Notes: generated by a model not told the origin, from the letters alone. DNA of 64,000 nt from Rhodeus uyekii (GCA_037043235.1 JAWRVZ010000110.1:1895501-1959500), one strand, 5' to 3'; shown: positions 50,007 to 62,809, numbered from the stretch's first letter. Program-made: numbers and translations.

Positions 50007-51241
50007 TTGGCAGAAGGAAAGTTCATTTTCTAATGTTAAAGGGAGCTTGAAGAGAGTTTAGAATAAACTTAAAACATCTAATCTAGTTTAGTTCATAAAG
50101 CTCAGTCACAATGGTAATTATCAAGCTGCTGTTTTACAAGAGTAGCTAAACTGTAGTAATATCACAGTCAATGTCTAAGTGAAACTATCTGACTTTGCAG
50201 TGTTTCCTTTAACAAGCAGGAAAGCCAGACCCTAGACATTACACACACCAGCGCACATAAAACTCACCAACAGAAGCTTCGGCATATTCCAACCCCTCAC
50301 AACATGCTACAAGTCAACAGTGCAGAATGGATCAGTAATGGGAGAATGAGAATAGGCAATGCTCATATGCTAGCTAATGGAGAGCAGCTGCCATTAATAT
50401 TGAATTAATTATTATTGCGTAATTCCGTAGCACGCAGGGACTAACTGCACGCGTGTTGCTAATGCAGTCAGCCGGCTATATAAAGAGCATATTGGAGTGA
50501 ATGAAAGAGTAATTAGAGAGGACTTGCTGACTGTTAGTTTTAATGTGAGCTCGCCTGTGGCCCTAAATGCTCTACAGAGCAAAGAGAGAGAAGCCATCTG
50601 TGAAGCTCTGATCAACAGTATTGTCCACAGGATAAAAAGAAGGGGATGGTGCACTTAAAGAATGCCAGTAGAAAAGGGATTTGCTTTCCATGTGTGCCAG
50701 GGATGCCTGGGGTGTTTTTTGGACATGGATATTGAATTGGCATTTGCCCATGAGAATCACAGAAAAGTAGAAGGTTTGTTTTGGCTTGATGCAAAGACTC
50801 CCTAAAGCCTTCTACTTCTCTTTCTATTTCTCTTTCTTTAGCTTCTCTCCTCATCTCAGCCATGTAATTTGCCAAACTGTCTCGTGTTTTTTTTACCAGT
50901 TAAATCTGTGTGCATGTTTCTGTGGGTACGACACTGAAAAACATTCAAAGCTGCTGTAAGCATATTTTTTGTACACTATGCATAAAATTTCCCTACATCT
51001 GACAGATATCACTGAAATGGATGTCCTTAGAAATGACACGTCTCTGGCTCTGTAAACAGCAAAAAACTGTTTGTTTCATTTGCTTGCACAGAAATTACTC
51101 ACTGCCCCTTAAAAGAAATTGTTGTTCCAAAAGTAAAATATTGGCAAATTTTAATATTAGATTCGGTGGTGAACATTTGTAGGTTCCATATAATCTATAT
51201 TTTTTATTTAATTTTTATTCTATTATATTTTGGTCTGTTCT

Positions 51242-51607
51242 GTCTGGGTGAGGGTAAAGGAAGGAGGTGAGGACTCAATCGCTGGGAGAAGGCTTTTTAT
51301 CAATAATGAAAAAATAAAACAAAAAGGCAAACAAAACTATCCTGGAGGGAAAACATAGCAAAAACTTAACAAGACTAGACTGACTTGACTTGACAGGACA
51401 TATGAGCAACAACAAAGCAGCACAGGACAGCAAACACAAGGAGAATAAATAGTGAACACACAAGGCAGGTGAATGAGGGAGAACAGGTGGGGCAAATCAA
51501 ACCAATAATGAGGAAACAAGACAGGCGGGGTTGCACAATGACAAGACAAAACATGACATGAACACGCAAAGAACACTCAAAGCCGCGTGACTGAAGTGAC
51601 AGAACCC
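51242..51607 (-). mobile_element. Relative of the LTR at 44289, shorter
   Basis: It shares ordered phrases with 44289-45090: 'gaggactcaat', 'acaggaca', 'gacagcaaacac', 'gagaataaatag', 'ggcaaatcaaa' and 'caatgacaagac', then 'gaacacgc'. It is about half the length, having lost the distal part. GTTCT lies at both ends (51237-51241 and 51608-51612), a possible target duplication, although the terminal TG..CA is not clean. Confidence 0.6.
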
Positions 51608-51876
51608 GTTCTTCACAAATAAGCGTTCCTCACAAAGCTTATGCCTTTAGAATACATCACAATAATCCTTTATTTGTTGATTAACTTTGTTGAGCCTCTG
51701 GTCAATATGAACTACAGGAGCTTAGAAAAATCTGAGTGAAATTATTTTACAATTATAATTTTTTTAAATTCCCCAATATTTAAGCATATGCTCTTTCATC
51801 CTGAACAAATTAAAAAGTTCTGGGTTCTGGGTTTCTTGTATTTAGCCCTGCATTCTGTTCAGTTCCTGGTCCATTT

Positions 51877-52071
51877 TTGTTTGTGATATATTGCATGTTT
51901 CCATTTGGCTCCAGCAAGTCGAGCTCCAAAGCTTGCTCTGGCGAGATGAGTATCCCAGCCTGCACCATAGAGCTCAAACATGAGCCCGCTCCAGAATGCT
52001 CTCCAGAATCCAGTCCAGAATGCTCTTCAGAGTCTGGTGCTGAATGCTATCCGGAGCTTAGCCAGAAGTAA
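51877..52071 (+). other. Short Ser/Glu/Cys-rich open frame, repeat-derived
   Basis: The frame encodes alternating 'PECS/PESS' units made from a roughly 15-bp 'ccagaatgctct' repeat. It has no recognised domain. It lies between the LTR relative and the DIRS remnant, and is most likely a fragment of a mobile-element coding region rather than a host gene. Confidence 0.35.
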
Positions 52072-52129
52072 AAACATCTCAGTTATGTATGTAACCATAG
52101 TTCACTGAAGAGGGAACAAGACACTGCAT

Positions 52130-52622
52130 CAAGAGCTATGGAAACGCTTCTGTGTGATTGCGTTGAGTGAGATTGCGTTAAGCGTTGATTGAGTGAGAGG
52201 ATCGCTCCCCAACCCGTGAGGGATGCATCTGTTGTTAGCAATCGGCCATGATAAGAAGCTCCCAGAGTGCGACCTTGGAATAGGAACCAGGGATTCTTCC
52301 ACATGGCCAGGGAACAAAAAGCATGAAAACCCCTTGCGGAAAACCCCCTGGTCCCGAGTCACCACTGAAGGAGTGTCATGTACAGCAGACCAAAAGGTAT
52401 AATGTTTGATGCAGCAGCCATTAAACCTAATAGTCTCTGGAACTGATTTATAGTGTGTGACTGGCCTAGCTTTATCTGTTTTACAGCTGACAGGATTGAC
52501 TCGATGCGTGCTGCAGATAGACATGCGCACATCGAAACAGGATCCCATACTACACCCAGAAAAGTGGTCCTCTGTACTCTTATCTTATCAAGGGAAACAC
52601 TTATCTTTGTCTTTAATAACAC
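52130..52622 (-). pseudogene. DIRS reverse transcriptase / RNase H fragment
   Basis: It contains 'TTFLGVVWDPVSM', 'NQFQRLLGLMAAASNIIPFG' and, after a frame change, 'LLTTDASLTGWGA'. The last carries the RNase H catalytic-type Asp in a context typical of DIRS polyproteins. The upstream RT catalytic core is absent. At least one frameshift separates the two parts. Confidence 0.72.
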
Positions 52623-52678
52623 TCAAATTTAGTCAGAGATATCTCTCCGTAGCAACCAGGGCTCCCATAGTCTTTGTC

Positions 52679-53330
52679 CTAATCATTGGTGGGCAGGAGA
52701 GACAAACCAGTTGCCTGACGCAACTTTGATACAGCATTGGGACAGATTACCCCACCCTCATCAAGGTCTCTGAGCACATCTGCCTGGTAGGCCTGCAGTA
52801 GCCCCATAATGTGGAGGCATGCTGCAGGCTGACCAGCCGAGACATAGGCTCCACCCACCAAGCCACTTAAAACAACTTTGACTTTGGTGAGTAACTCAGA
52901 TGATGCCGACTGAGAAGACAGAAAGCTTGCAAGTGTCTCCTCGACTTTAGGCATCGCCCCATAACTGTGCTCCTTAAGTCCCACCATCGATGCATAGTGC
53001 GAAGTGGCAGCATTATGCACGTGATAGGAGGCTCGTTTTTTCCACAATCTCGACACTCCGGTGTGGAGATCAGAAAAAAACGGAAGGCCCAGACGAGGAG
53101 GCTTTGTTCACAAGGGTAGGAATCAAGCTTGCTTTTTTGGCAAACCTCCTGCCTCTTTGCTGGTAAGTCGATATTTAATCTGGAGTCACAATCTCCATCA
53201 GCTCCTCATAGGCTAGAGAATGAGGTGTTGAATCCTCATCTCCAGCCTCGACACTAACACCATCCAGCTCCTCAGAACTGGATAGTTGCAGCACTGTTGC
53301 CTCTCCTTCAGCAGAAAAAAACACAGAGCG
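52679..53330 (-). pseudogene. DIRS gag-like fragment
   Basis: The upstream part has an acidic Ser/Glu-rich segment ending 'AYEELMEIVT'. After a break comes a frame with 'YGAMPKVEETLASFLSSQ', 'VVLSGLVGGAYVSAGQPAAC' and 'LLQAYQADVLRDLDEGG', stretches I associate with the gag-like ORF of fish DIRS elements. It is a relic with frame shifts. Confidence 0.65.
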
Positions 53331-54685
53331 TGCTTACGCCTGAGAAAAGGCACTGGATCTGCCGGGTGAAGGCAGAGATTGGGTAGAGCCTGTCTCAAAC
53401 CCCTCCGACCAATCCATTTGCGATCCCATAGTTGTAGATCGCCACTGAGCCTCAGGTACAGTGGGACCAAAGCCCAGGGGAATGCAAAATTATACTTTAT
53501 CAAACTAAAATTGCAAGTTACTGTGTAAATGAGTGTCAATTAACAAGACTAATTCAAAATGGCTGCTTCATTCAAGAACAAAGCAAATGACTGTCTTTAT
53601 GAATGGGCCATTGAATAACTTACTCTCCTAATCTGTTAAAAAAATTCTGACTGAGCTTCTTATTTATTGTATGTGCTAATATTTGGGACAATCTTGAATT
53701 TGAGGACCTTTTAAATATTTTTGCACCAAGTCAGTTAATTTCTGACCTTGATACATATCCAATTGAGAAGGTATCAACAGCAGCTAAACCCATGAAAATC
53801 AAGATTGTGAAATCTTTAATGTGACTGATCTCTTCTCTTCCTTCTCTCTGCCCCACACCTATACTTAAATTATCTCTTAATTCATTTGTTTCTGCCTCTC
53901 TCACTTTATAGCAATTATTCAGTCCCTTCTCAACAATCCATTCATATGTTTTCATTGTCATCACCCCAGTTTCTCTCACCATGTCTGTTGCGCCCTGAGA
54001 GATATTAACATCAGCATGTGCAATTTTGCCAAGTGTCTTCCCTCGTTCCAAACGCATTCAGTTGCAGATTTAGCACCTTTTTATGACTTTTAGAAAAGTC
54101 ACTTGAGCAGTTTTTAATTCACTGAAGCTTTTGGAAGTGTGTCTGGTTGTGCATTAGGGGAAGTGGTGGTATATTCATTAAGAGTGTGTCATGCTAGGCT
54201 CTCTTAGTTGCTGCAGTGGGACTGAATACAGAGTCGCTCAGATGATTTGTTTCAGAATGGTGCATCACATAAATAAGGCCCCATGAAACAACACTAAATG
54301 GAACGTTAGGTCCCACTTCTAAACACGAGGGATGAAAAGTGGGATAATATTCAGTTTTAAGATCAAAACTACAGCTTTCATACATCTGCGTGAGGATAGG
54401 GAAGTCTCTGAAGGGTGTGTGTTTGAATACAAAGGAGTGAGAGCAAGGAAAAGTAAATTATATTTTGAAAATTAAAATGGCTGGTCTTCTTTAATTTCTC
54501 AATGTTTATGGAAATCAATTTCTAAAAAAGCAGCAAAAGCTCATATGCTAATGCCATTCCCTACAGCCCAAGTTGAATATGAACACACACACACCTCTTA
54601 AGTCAGGCAGGTAATCTAAAGCACATCCTGTCATTTAGGAGAGAGACTGCACTGAGGCTATTGTCCCTGCTTTGAAAACCCAGAA

Positions 54686-54686
<1 letters not shown>

Positions 54687-54727
<41 letters not shown>
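54687..54727. repeat. (AC)n microsatellite
   Basis: About 20 uninterrupted AC units. Confidence 0.95.
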
Positions 54728-54730
<3 letters not shown>

Positions 54731-55439
54731 ACACAGAAATAGCACTTGAAGCTCTTTTATGGAGTGAGTGCTTTTAGGTCAGCTGTCTCTCAAAGAAAGG
54801 TGAACTGCAGATGACAACAGCAGTCAGTTATTACTCACTCTTTCTTCACAGGAGAAGAAGCGACAGACAAATGAGTGAGTGTGTGTACATATTTCAAAGG
54901 GTCTACGGCAGGTATGTAAGTCAAACTCTTGCCACATGTGATGTATGCTCAGTCTGTCAGCAAAGAATATGTGTCTGTGTGTGGATTTGTTCATGTTTCT
55001 GTGTCTGTGGGCATATTTTCAATCCTTGTGGGCATGAAATGTCTGAAATTCTCATTAGAAAAACAATAAAACTTGACCAAACATGCTTGCGGGGACATCT
55101 TTTTGAGGAAAAATGGTTCATTAAAAAGCTAAATAATGTCTTAAAAGAAATAGGTCATAATTAATATGTTTATAATTATACAGCAGTTAGTTCTGGTTCA
55201 TTTGACTGGATAAGAAGTGATTTCTTATTTATAGAGGAAATGTCATTTTCATTTTCAGTTATGCTGTCTGTCTTGTGTCAAATTGCTTAATTCGCTTACA
55301 TTAAAGACCCCATGAGGCAAGCTTTCGGGACATTAATTTTCTTGTTCCTACTGGACAAAATCTGTGATGTGAGAATACACTAATGTTCTATATATATATA
55401 TTTATATATTTATATTTATATATACATTTATAATGTCAT

Positions 55440-55620
55440 ACAACTTAGAAAAGTTCTATTCAAATGAATGCTGTTCTTTTGAACATTAATAAAGAATGAC
55501 TAAAAAACGTGTATCATGGTTTCCACAAAAATATCAAGCAGCACAAATGCTTTACAGTAGAATCATTTCTGAAGGATCGTGTGACCATAAATTCATTTGA
55601 TTTTTGTTTAGTTTTTTGAC
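55440..55620 (-). repeat. Reverse-orientation fragment of the 45905 repeat family
   Basis: 'atcatggtttccacaaaaat', 'atcaagcagcacaaatgc' and 'tttctgaaggatcgtgtgac' are reverse-complement phrases of the same abundant cyprinid repeat seen at 45905-46700. Confidence 0.55.
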
Positions 55621-57479
55621 TAATCTCTGCAATTCTTTTGCAACTCAAACTATCTTCCTTACGATCCCTTAAGACAAAATAGACACACATCCGCTTCCAT
55701 GCATATTTGTAACATCTTTAGTTTGATTAGATTGGAACTTCTTATTTTTTTGCCCTGTATGGGAATTATCAATGCTTTAGCTATTTTCTTACAGCTACTT
55801 TCTATTTTGTGAAGCTAAATAAACTTTTTCTGCACATCACTATATTTTGTACTTTTACCCATTGTGATGGATGATTAAGGGAATTTGGCCTATGTGTTTC
55901 CTCATCTTTAAACTACTGTGAAACAAGAATTCACAGCTAGACAACGTCATGTTCCTAGTCACGTTCCTGATTTGCTAAAAAATGTAAATATTCATGGGAA
56001 AATATTTCAGACATATTTTACTTCAATGAAAGGTTGGATTTTTGCGAAGATTTTGAATGAAAGATCAAAACGATAAACAATACAGATTTTCTTTACAGCC
56101 ATATTTGATCATATTTACCAGGTGTGCCAATAATTCTCCATGACTATCTGTGTGCAAATTTGCATGTACAGTATGTTGACGGAAATCGCAAGACTGCAGT
56201 TTTTCCCCTGCTTCCTCTGAGTATATGTGACATGTCCTTCACAGACAGCGGCAGTGATGGTGTTGATGGGCACGCACGCACAGATCAAGGTTAACTGAAG
56301 GAGGTGGGGGTGTTAGCTGCTGTCTGTATTGATTGAGAGTAAGCTTTGTGATTGTACACATTGCTGATGGCTTCATTAACTAGCTACTCTTCCAGAGGAC
56401 CCCACCTCATCTTGTTTGGCCTCACAGCAGACCAAAGACCCACCACTGGAAGCTTCTGCCATAGCAAATTCTCCTGGCATGTTAACACATTAACATTGCT
56501 CTGCACCCAATGGCAAAAATCCTTTTTTTCTTTCAGTGAAGAGGAGAAAAAGTAAAGAGATGGCTCGAGCTGGGAAGCAAAAGACAGACTATGCTGAATG
56601 CAAATTATGCTCAAATAAACTTAACCTGATTGTGTCAATGCTTCTTAAGAGGAGATGAATGACTTCTCCTTTGCTGGTTTACTAAACTGCCACTGACGCC
56701 TATATAACTACATCACAGTCAATTTACCTGCAATTTATGAGCAATTGATAAAAGGTCATCCAATTTCTTAACTCTGCTGATGGCAAATACACATTATAAA
56801 GAATGAAATCGGCCTATAACTGATGCGGAAATGTCTTGATCTAATGCTACATCACTGAAAGTGTGGACATTCCCATCACCTCAAGAACAAACACATTACT
56901 GTAAGGAGCATAATCATAAAGGCCTTCAAACATATGGCCATCCATCTTCACAGCATGAGTGTGTCCCTCTGCGAGCGTGTGAGTGTTTGAATTAGTACTT
57001 CAGTGAGGGAGACCTTGTGGGAATACACCTGCCTGTGGGTGGGAGAAAAAGATAGCGCCTATTTCTGTGAGGTTATTTATTTCTTATCGCATGTGATATT
57101 TAGCATTAGCTTTCAATCGTAAGCTCCTAACGTGACAAACTAAAAGCTATCGCTTGCATTTTAAAGGGGTCACAAACTGCATTTTTTAAATCATTTAATG
57201 TTTTCTAAAGTGTACTTATAATGTTGAAAAATTAAAATAATTGATATACTTTACAATTTATTTTAATTTTTTATTTTAAGACTTTTATTTAGCCCTCTGA
57301 TTTGAATGCTCTGTTGGAAGGTGAGTGTCTGTTTGCATGCATAATGAGCATGTAGCCGATGACAGAAATGTCTGTTGAGCGCTTGAAATCAACTTGAAAT
57401 GTCCTGAACAAAAAATAATGCTCTACTGAGACATTCACACAGTTGAAAATAAATGATCACTTTCCTAGCATTAGAACAA

Positions 57480-58113
57480 AAACAATTTTCCCCATAAGAA
57501 TGCAATAAAAAAAACATCACTCGATTCGTTCCACATGACCATAAATGCCCTTTTTTTTGGTTTTACCCTATTAATTACAGTTAAAATTGTAATCATTAAG
57601 ATCTCATATAAATACTAATTAATAACTTTGATAATTAATATCTTTGAGTAGCGTCGCTGCTGGCGTGAAGGAGACGAGAGGAGGGTTTTACTGCTTAGAG
57701 GGAGAATTTCATACCGTCTTTCTCACTCATCTTGAGGGTCATTGTCTATATGCTGTACTGTACATATATATTTCACTACGTGAATAATAGCGATCACAAT
57801 TAATGTTAACAACATTAACAGCAACAGCGGTTAACAATTTACCACTGTAAATCACTTATAAAAGTATCACTGTGGTGAATGATGCAACCAAACCGAGCAA
57901 CGCTGAGAGAATGAATGAGTTACGGGGTGATAGGCTTTATGAGAGGCTGTCATTAGGATATTTCCAGTAAAAATGTGCGTGAAGATGCTGAGCGTTAGGA
58001 CTTTTCCACAAAAAAATGCACGTGGGTGAGGGACATTTTTTTCTCGCACTCCGATACAATGTACACCGATTTGCTCGTATACAAAGTCACTCGTAAACCG
58101 AGGTATTACTGTA
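57480..58113. repeat. Mariner-like DNA element remnant
   Basis: The right end in reverse complement reads TACAGTAATACCTCGGTTTA, then 'cgagtgactttgtatacgag', which resembles mariner terminal inverted repeats. The left interior has 'cccataagaatgcaat' and 'attcgttccac', familiar from such elements. The left terminus was not identified, and there is no transposase frame. Confidence 0.5.
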
Positions 58114-58199
58114 GTGTTATTTTTAGTGCAGTGATCCTGTTTTACTCTTCTCTTCTCATCTTTCTAACACACCAGTGGTCAAAGACTAGTTTCCCATTG

Positions 58200-58556
58200 A
58201 AGCAGGCCTGGTTAGTACCTGGATACTCTTGGGAAAAACGCTGGAAGAGGTGTTAGTCAGGCCAGCAGGCGGTGCTCGCCCTGTGGTCCTAAGGCACCAG
58301 TATAGTGAAGAGGACACTACACTGTAACTAGCACTGTCCTTCATTGGCCCTTATCAATCATGGCCGCCTAATAATAATGCCCATGCTTTCAATTGGCTCT
58401 ATCACTCTCTCTCATCTCCACCTAGGTGGTGTGTGATGAGTGTACTGGCGCCATTGTGCTTTGGCTGCTGTTGATTCAACCCCTGATACGATAGTAAAGC
58501 ACATTAGGTGTACAGTAGTACATAGTAAAGTGCTATATAAATGCCTCATTCATTTA
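58200..58556 (+). mobile_element. 5S rRNA-derived SINE (SINE3 type)
   Basis: The head GGCCTGGTTAGTACCTGGAT (58205-58224) followed by 'gggaaaaacgctgg' matches the 3' half of 5S rRNA, including the internal promoter region. The body has 'ccagcaggcggtgctcgccc', 'acactacactgtaactagca' and 'gtgtgatgagtgtactggcg', and it ends in 'agtgctatataaatgcctca'. This fits a SINE3-type element. It is diverged, and the 5' portion of the 5S part is missing or degenerate. Confidence 0.75.
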
Positions 58557-60100
58557 AAGATATGATGATTATCTTCTGCATAAATGGTCTTTTGTTGCAC
58601 TATTATGTCACAAGGTGACTTTTTCTTTCTCATTTTTGGACTAATGAGGAAGTTTTGAGTTCTGAAAAATAATGGATGTTTTTTATAGTACAATGACCTC
58701 TGACATGTCAAAGACCAAGGAAACTTTGATTTCTCCATTCATGAATGCTTTCATATGATGTGATCGCTTAACCTGCTAGAACTTTGACAAGCTACAAAAC
58801 ATTTTGTCCACCCAGCAGCACACAACTGGGTAACTCCACCTAGACTTAGACAGACTTAGTAAAATATAAGAAACTCTGGGAGGCATGTATTAGTGAATGT
58901 ATTTGGTAGGAAAGCACTTTCCTTTGTGTGATGCATGTACTATCAGTGGCTACATTCAGACAATGTTTGGGACAGACAAACATATTTACTCACACCATTT
59001 TATCACAACAGGTGTTCAGGAAACCCTACAGCTTACAGGAGGGAATTGAATACTGTCTTTATGAATGTATAACAAAAGTCAACTCCTTTCTGTATTCTCA
59101 TGGCGGTAACCATGGTGACAGTAAATATCAAAGACAGTGACTTCCATAACACAGGCATGTCTTATCACAATTGACATGGTGTTATTTAATAAACAAGTCG
59201 AGGTGTGAGTTCATCTGTGAAATCCTAATTAACCAACAGCAGCTTTCAATTTCTCAACACAGAACAACACAGAACAGACCACAAAACTGATCTGGAGGAA
59301 AGAGAGTGACTGGATCAACTTATCCTATATGTTTCTGTGAAACAAGAGAACCTAACATGCATGAAACAAACTGCACTATAACATGAAACACTTGAGGAGC
59401 AAAATAATGTGGTATAAGAAGTTTTGTTTTTAGATATAAACTCACCTAATTTTTTATAGATTTATTAGAAATGAAAACGTTATATGATTAATATTGTTTC
59501 TTAAGTAAATGTATCTTGATTAAAAGTGGTTTAAAGTAAGCATGACATTAAAATACATCTATTTTCTAAATGCGTGTTATACATCAATTTGTGAATTACG
59601 CGTTTCTTTCTTTTCAAAGTTTTGATCTTGAAATTCTCAAACTGCTCTCTGGTGATGTATTTTCTTTTTTACGATAATCTGTTTTAATTGGACATAATAC
59701 GTCATAATACAGAAGAAATAATCTGTCACAACTAACAATGTTTCGATATTTTTCCTGAAAGCAAAGATACTGTGTAACAAATTCCCTTTTTGCAGAGATG
59801 CTAATAGTAGTTCAATGGGGTTACTTTAAAAGCACAGGTTTCCTGAACCCACTCTTAAAATTCAGGTTTAAATGCTGAATGTCAATTGGTAGTTAAATTT
59901 ATAACCAAACTAAGCATGAACGTGTCTGTACTTAGCACTTCAAAACACGACTGATAGCCAGTGTGTGTTTCTGAACACTTAATTTCACTGGTCAGTAGGT
60001 TTGTGTGGAAGCTAATATTACGGACAGAGTAAATCATACTTTTGAGAGCACATAGAGAGAGAGAGAGAGTGCCAGGGTATCTCACAATCACAATACTTGA

Positions 60101-60492
60101 ACTAGATAGAGGAAGTTTATGATATAAACTTCAGTTGGCTTGAGAAAGCCTATCCTGAAAGTTAAATTTATTTGTAAAAGCTTAAAAAGTTGTTTAAGTT
60201 TACAGATAGATAGATGGAAAGAATTAGATCTTGAGCATATATACACTTGTTAGTTATTGCCTTGCGTTGTTTCTAGGCAGTTACTAAGGTGTCGTTATGT
60301 TCTTTGATCATAATTTAATCTTTAATCAATTGATGATCAATTTTGCTAGCAAGATTTAATGTTAATTATCTTGTTGCTAGCAAGATTTAGAATGAATTCC
60401 GAAGTCATTAGCAACATTTAACATAAATAAGCATGTTGCTGGCAAGAATTCGCTGAATTAGCATATTGGTAGCAAGATTTATTGTTAATTAA
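60101..60492 (+). repeat. Duplicated block A, copy 1
   Basis: Starts 'actagatagaggaagtttat', contains AGTTGGCTTGAGAAAGCC and runs into the 31-bp minisatellite. It is nearly identical over 392 bp to 62370-62761. Confidence 0.9.
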
Positions 60493-60732
60493 CAAGTTGC
60501 TATCAAGATTTAGCATGATCTAGCATGTCACTAGTGAGAATTTGCGTGATCTAGCATGTTGCTAGCAAGATTTAACGTTAATTAACAAGACGCTATTGAC
60601 ATTTAGTGTGAACTAACATCTCGCTAGTGAGATTTGTTAATTCGTAGGTCGCTTGTGAGATTTAACATGAGTTAACATGTCACTGACGAGAATGAATGTT
60701 ATTTAACAAGTCACTAGTGAGATTTAATGTTT
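60341..60732 (+). repeat. 31-bp minisatellite, about 12-13 units
   Basis: Units follow the pattern 'tgttgctagcaagatttaac' plus 'gttaattaaca'. Starts are spaced by 31 bp (60341, 60372, 60403, 60434), with occasional one-base slips later. Units diverge toward the right end ('tgtcactgacgagaatg'). Confidence 0.88.
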
Positions 60733-61002
60733 TAAAGAACACAAGAGTCAGTTGACGCAGAGACTGGAGGTTATTGATGATTCAGCTGAACAGTGAGTGG
60801 TCTGAAATATCAAAGAATAATAATGAATATTAAATATAAATCTAAAATAAACAACATTTACATTGATAATAAACATGAGTAAATAATTAATTGATTACAG
60901 AAGTGTTGCAATACTTGGTTAGTGCACAAAATGGCATCTAGGGAACATACATGGAGTTTTTTCATCATGAGGGATCATCGGTGTTGTAACGAAATACCAA
61001 AA

Positions 61003-61250
61003 AATAAATAACAATGCTTTTTGATCCCCAAAGTGTTGGAAAATTGCAATTAGTTTATAAAAATGTTTACGGTTTAATTACATCCTTGGCTTTTAACGGT
61101 CAGTTTTCACTAATGTGAATACTTTGTTTTATTTCTATTTTAAAGATGTAATTAAGCATTATTAATATAGTCTTACCACTTTCTAAACAGACTGCAGTTC
61201 CACTGCATGTATATGGAGCCCTTTATACATTTATTTACTATATAAATGTG
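61003..61250 (+). repeat. Block B, copy 1
   Basis: Contains 'gtttacggtttaattacatc' and 'taaagatgtaattaagcatt', and ends in 'ggagccctttatac'. Similar copies start near 62810, 63129 and 63337. Confidence 0.85.
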
Positions 61251-61254
61251 TGTA

Positions 61255-61274
61255 TAGATAGATAGATAGATATG

Positions 61275-61325
<51 letters not shown>
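61255..61325. repeat. (GATA)-(TA)-(TG) compound microsatellite
   Basis: GATA units pass into a TA run and then a TG run. Similar runs follow the other B copies. Confidence 0.9.
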
Positions 61326-61527
61326 ATAAAGCCTTTCTTCATGTGAAATAAAATAACTTAAATATTAGTATTTCTTAAATCATTCCTGCACAATTACAAT
61401 GGGGATAGTAATGCTGTTTTTTTCTAATCTCAAGCAGTTTTCAGATTGAATCGATCTGCCATGTCAGACTTCAGTTCAACACGGCAATTATAGCAGATAA
61501 AGGAATCAAGGCAATGTAATATTTACT
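61326..61527 (+). repeat. Block C, copy 1
   Basis: Contains 'aatctcaagcagttttcaga' and 'tcagttcaacacggcaatta'. Copies recur at 63600-63792 and, truncated, at 63793-63931. It is followed near 61560 by a CpG-rich motif ('gaggacgcgcgtttg') that also recurs near 63550. Confidence 0.88.
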
Positions 61528-62338
61528 CAGGCATAAGTTATAAATAAACTTAAGTGCTTTGACGCGAGTGCGCGAGGACGCGCGTTTGAAGTTCATTGAG
61601 AGTTGCCGTTCCCATAGTAATCTACTCAGCGGGCGAAAGCCTTTGCCGAGTAAACACGAATGAGAGTCAGAATTTGGCCATATAAGTACATAAATCTTCA
61701 AGGAAACACGCTGCAGCGGTTACTTGATAATCGGAAACAATTTCCGTTTGATCATAAACTCTCTCACATAAATCTATTTTAGGAGATTATGATCTCTCTC
61801 TCCAGCAGTAATGGCGTCTTTGAAAAGCTTTGAGGCTTTGAATTGCAGCGCTCTGATTCGTTCAAACGTCAGTGCTCTCACTGACAGGGGTGTAATTTTG
61901 TGATATTATGTATGTAAAATAGAGAGATTTAACTTACTAATTAAAGTAAAAAATCGATTGTAGACCTGCAAGTTTTTTTTTCAGGATTTAAAAAAATAAA
62001 ATGCATGCCCATTGGAATGGACATGTTCACACATACTGTATTGAAATGTATTATATATCAGGTGTAATGTTGTGATGTTACCAACAGATGGAGTGGACGC
62101 TCTATCTAAAATTCAGTTTTCACTTCATTAGTGAAAGTCTATGGAGATTTTATGACTTTAATCTTCAGTTTTATCAAAAATCATAAGTCTGATCAGTCTG
62201 AAAAGGGATAGCAACTCAAGTCAGAACAGGTCTGAAGTCTGAGCAGAGTTTAGTGGTTGTAGCTTTAAAGCTCTAGGAGGAGATGCATTGAGAATTTTAG
62301 GTAAGAAGAATAATAATAATAATAAGTTTAGATACAAT

Positions 62339-62422
62339 ATCACTAAGTTGGCTTTCTCAAGCCAACTTAACTAGATAGAGGAAGTTTATGATATAAACTT
62401 CAGTTGGCTTGAGAAAGCCTAG
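62339..62422. repeat. Inverted repeat around the start of block A, copy 2
   Basis: 'agttggctttctcaagccaa' at the left faces 'cagttggcttgagaaagcct' at the right in inverted orientation. The left member is absent from copy 1 at 60101. Confidence 0.75.
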
Positions 62423-62761
62423 CCTGAAAGTTAAATTTATTTGTAAAAGCTTAAAAAGTTTTGAAAGTTTACAGATGGATAGATGGAAAGAATTAGATCT
62501 TGAGCATATATACTCTTGTTAGTTATTGCCTTGCGTTGTTTCTAGGCAGTTACTAAGGTGTCGTTATGTTCTTTGATCATAATTTAATCTTTAATCAATT
62601 GATGATCAATTTTGCTAGCAAGATTTAATGTTAATTATCTTGTTGCTAGCAAGATTTAGTATGAATTCCGAAGTCATTAGCAACATTTAACATAAATAAG
62701 CATGTTGCTGGCAAGAATTGGCTGAATTAGCATATTGTTAGCAAGATTTATCGTTAATTAG
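62370..62761 (+). repeat. Duplicated block A, copy 2
   Basis: Near-identical to 60101-60492, with an equal length of 392 bp. It carries only about five 31-bp units before the sequence changes at 62762. Confidence 0.9.
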
Positions 62762-62809
62762 CTTGAAAAGTTTTGAGAGTTTAAACTTAAAAATAAGTTA
62801 TAATTATGC

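Larger units (their letters stand above)
52079..53480 (-). mobile_element. DIRS-type retrotransposon remnant, internally deleted
   Basis: On the minus strand a gag-like part (about 53330 to 52680) is followed directly by a reverse transcriptase/RNase H part (52622 to about 52130). It ends in terminal sequence beginning, on the plus strand, 'tcagttatgtatgtaaccat'. This order and the sequence character fit the DIRS family, which uses a tyrosine recombinase. The polymerase core and recombinase are missing, and the frames are broken, so the copy is dead. Confidence 0.7.

Noticed and set aside
58203..58255. Possible 5S rRNA gene
   Set aside because: Only the 3' half resembles 5S rRNA and it continues into a SINE body.
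60341..60732. Possible CRISPR-like array with 31-bp periodicity
   Set aside because: Units are contiguous and degenerate with no unique spacers, and the sequence is a vertebrate intron. It is a minisatellite.
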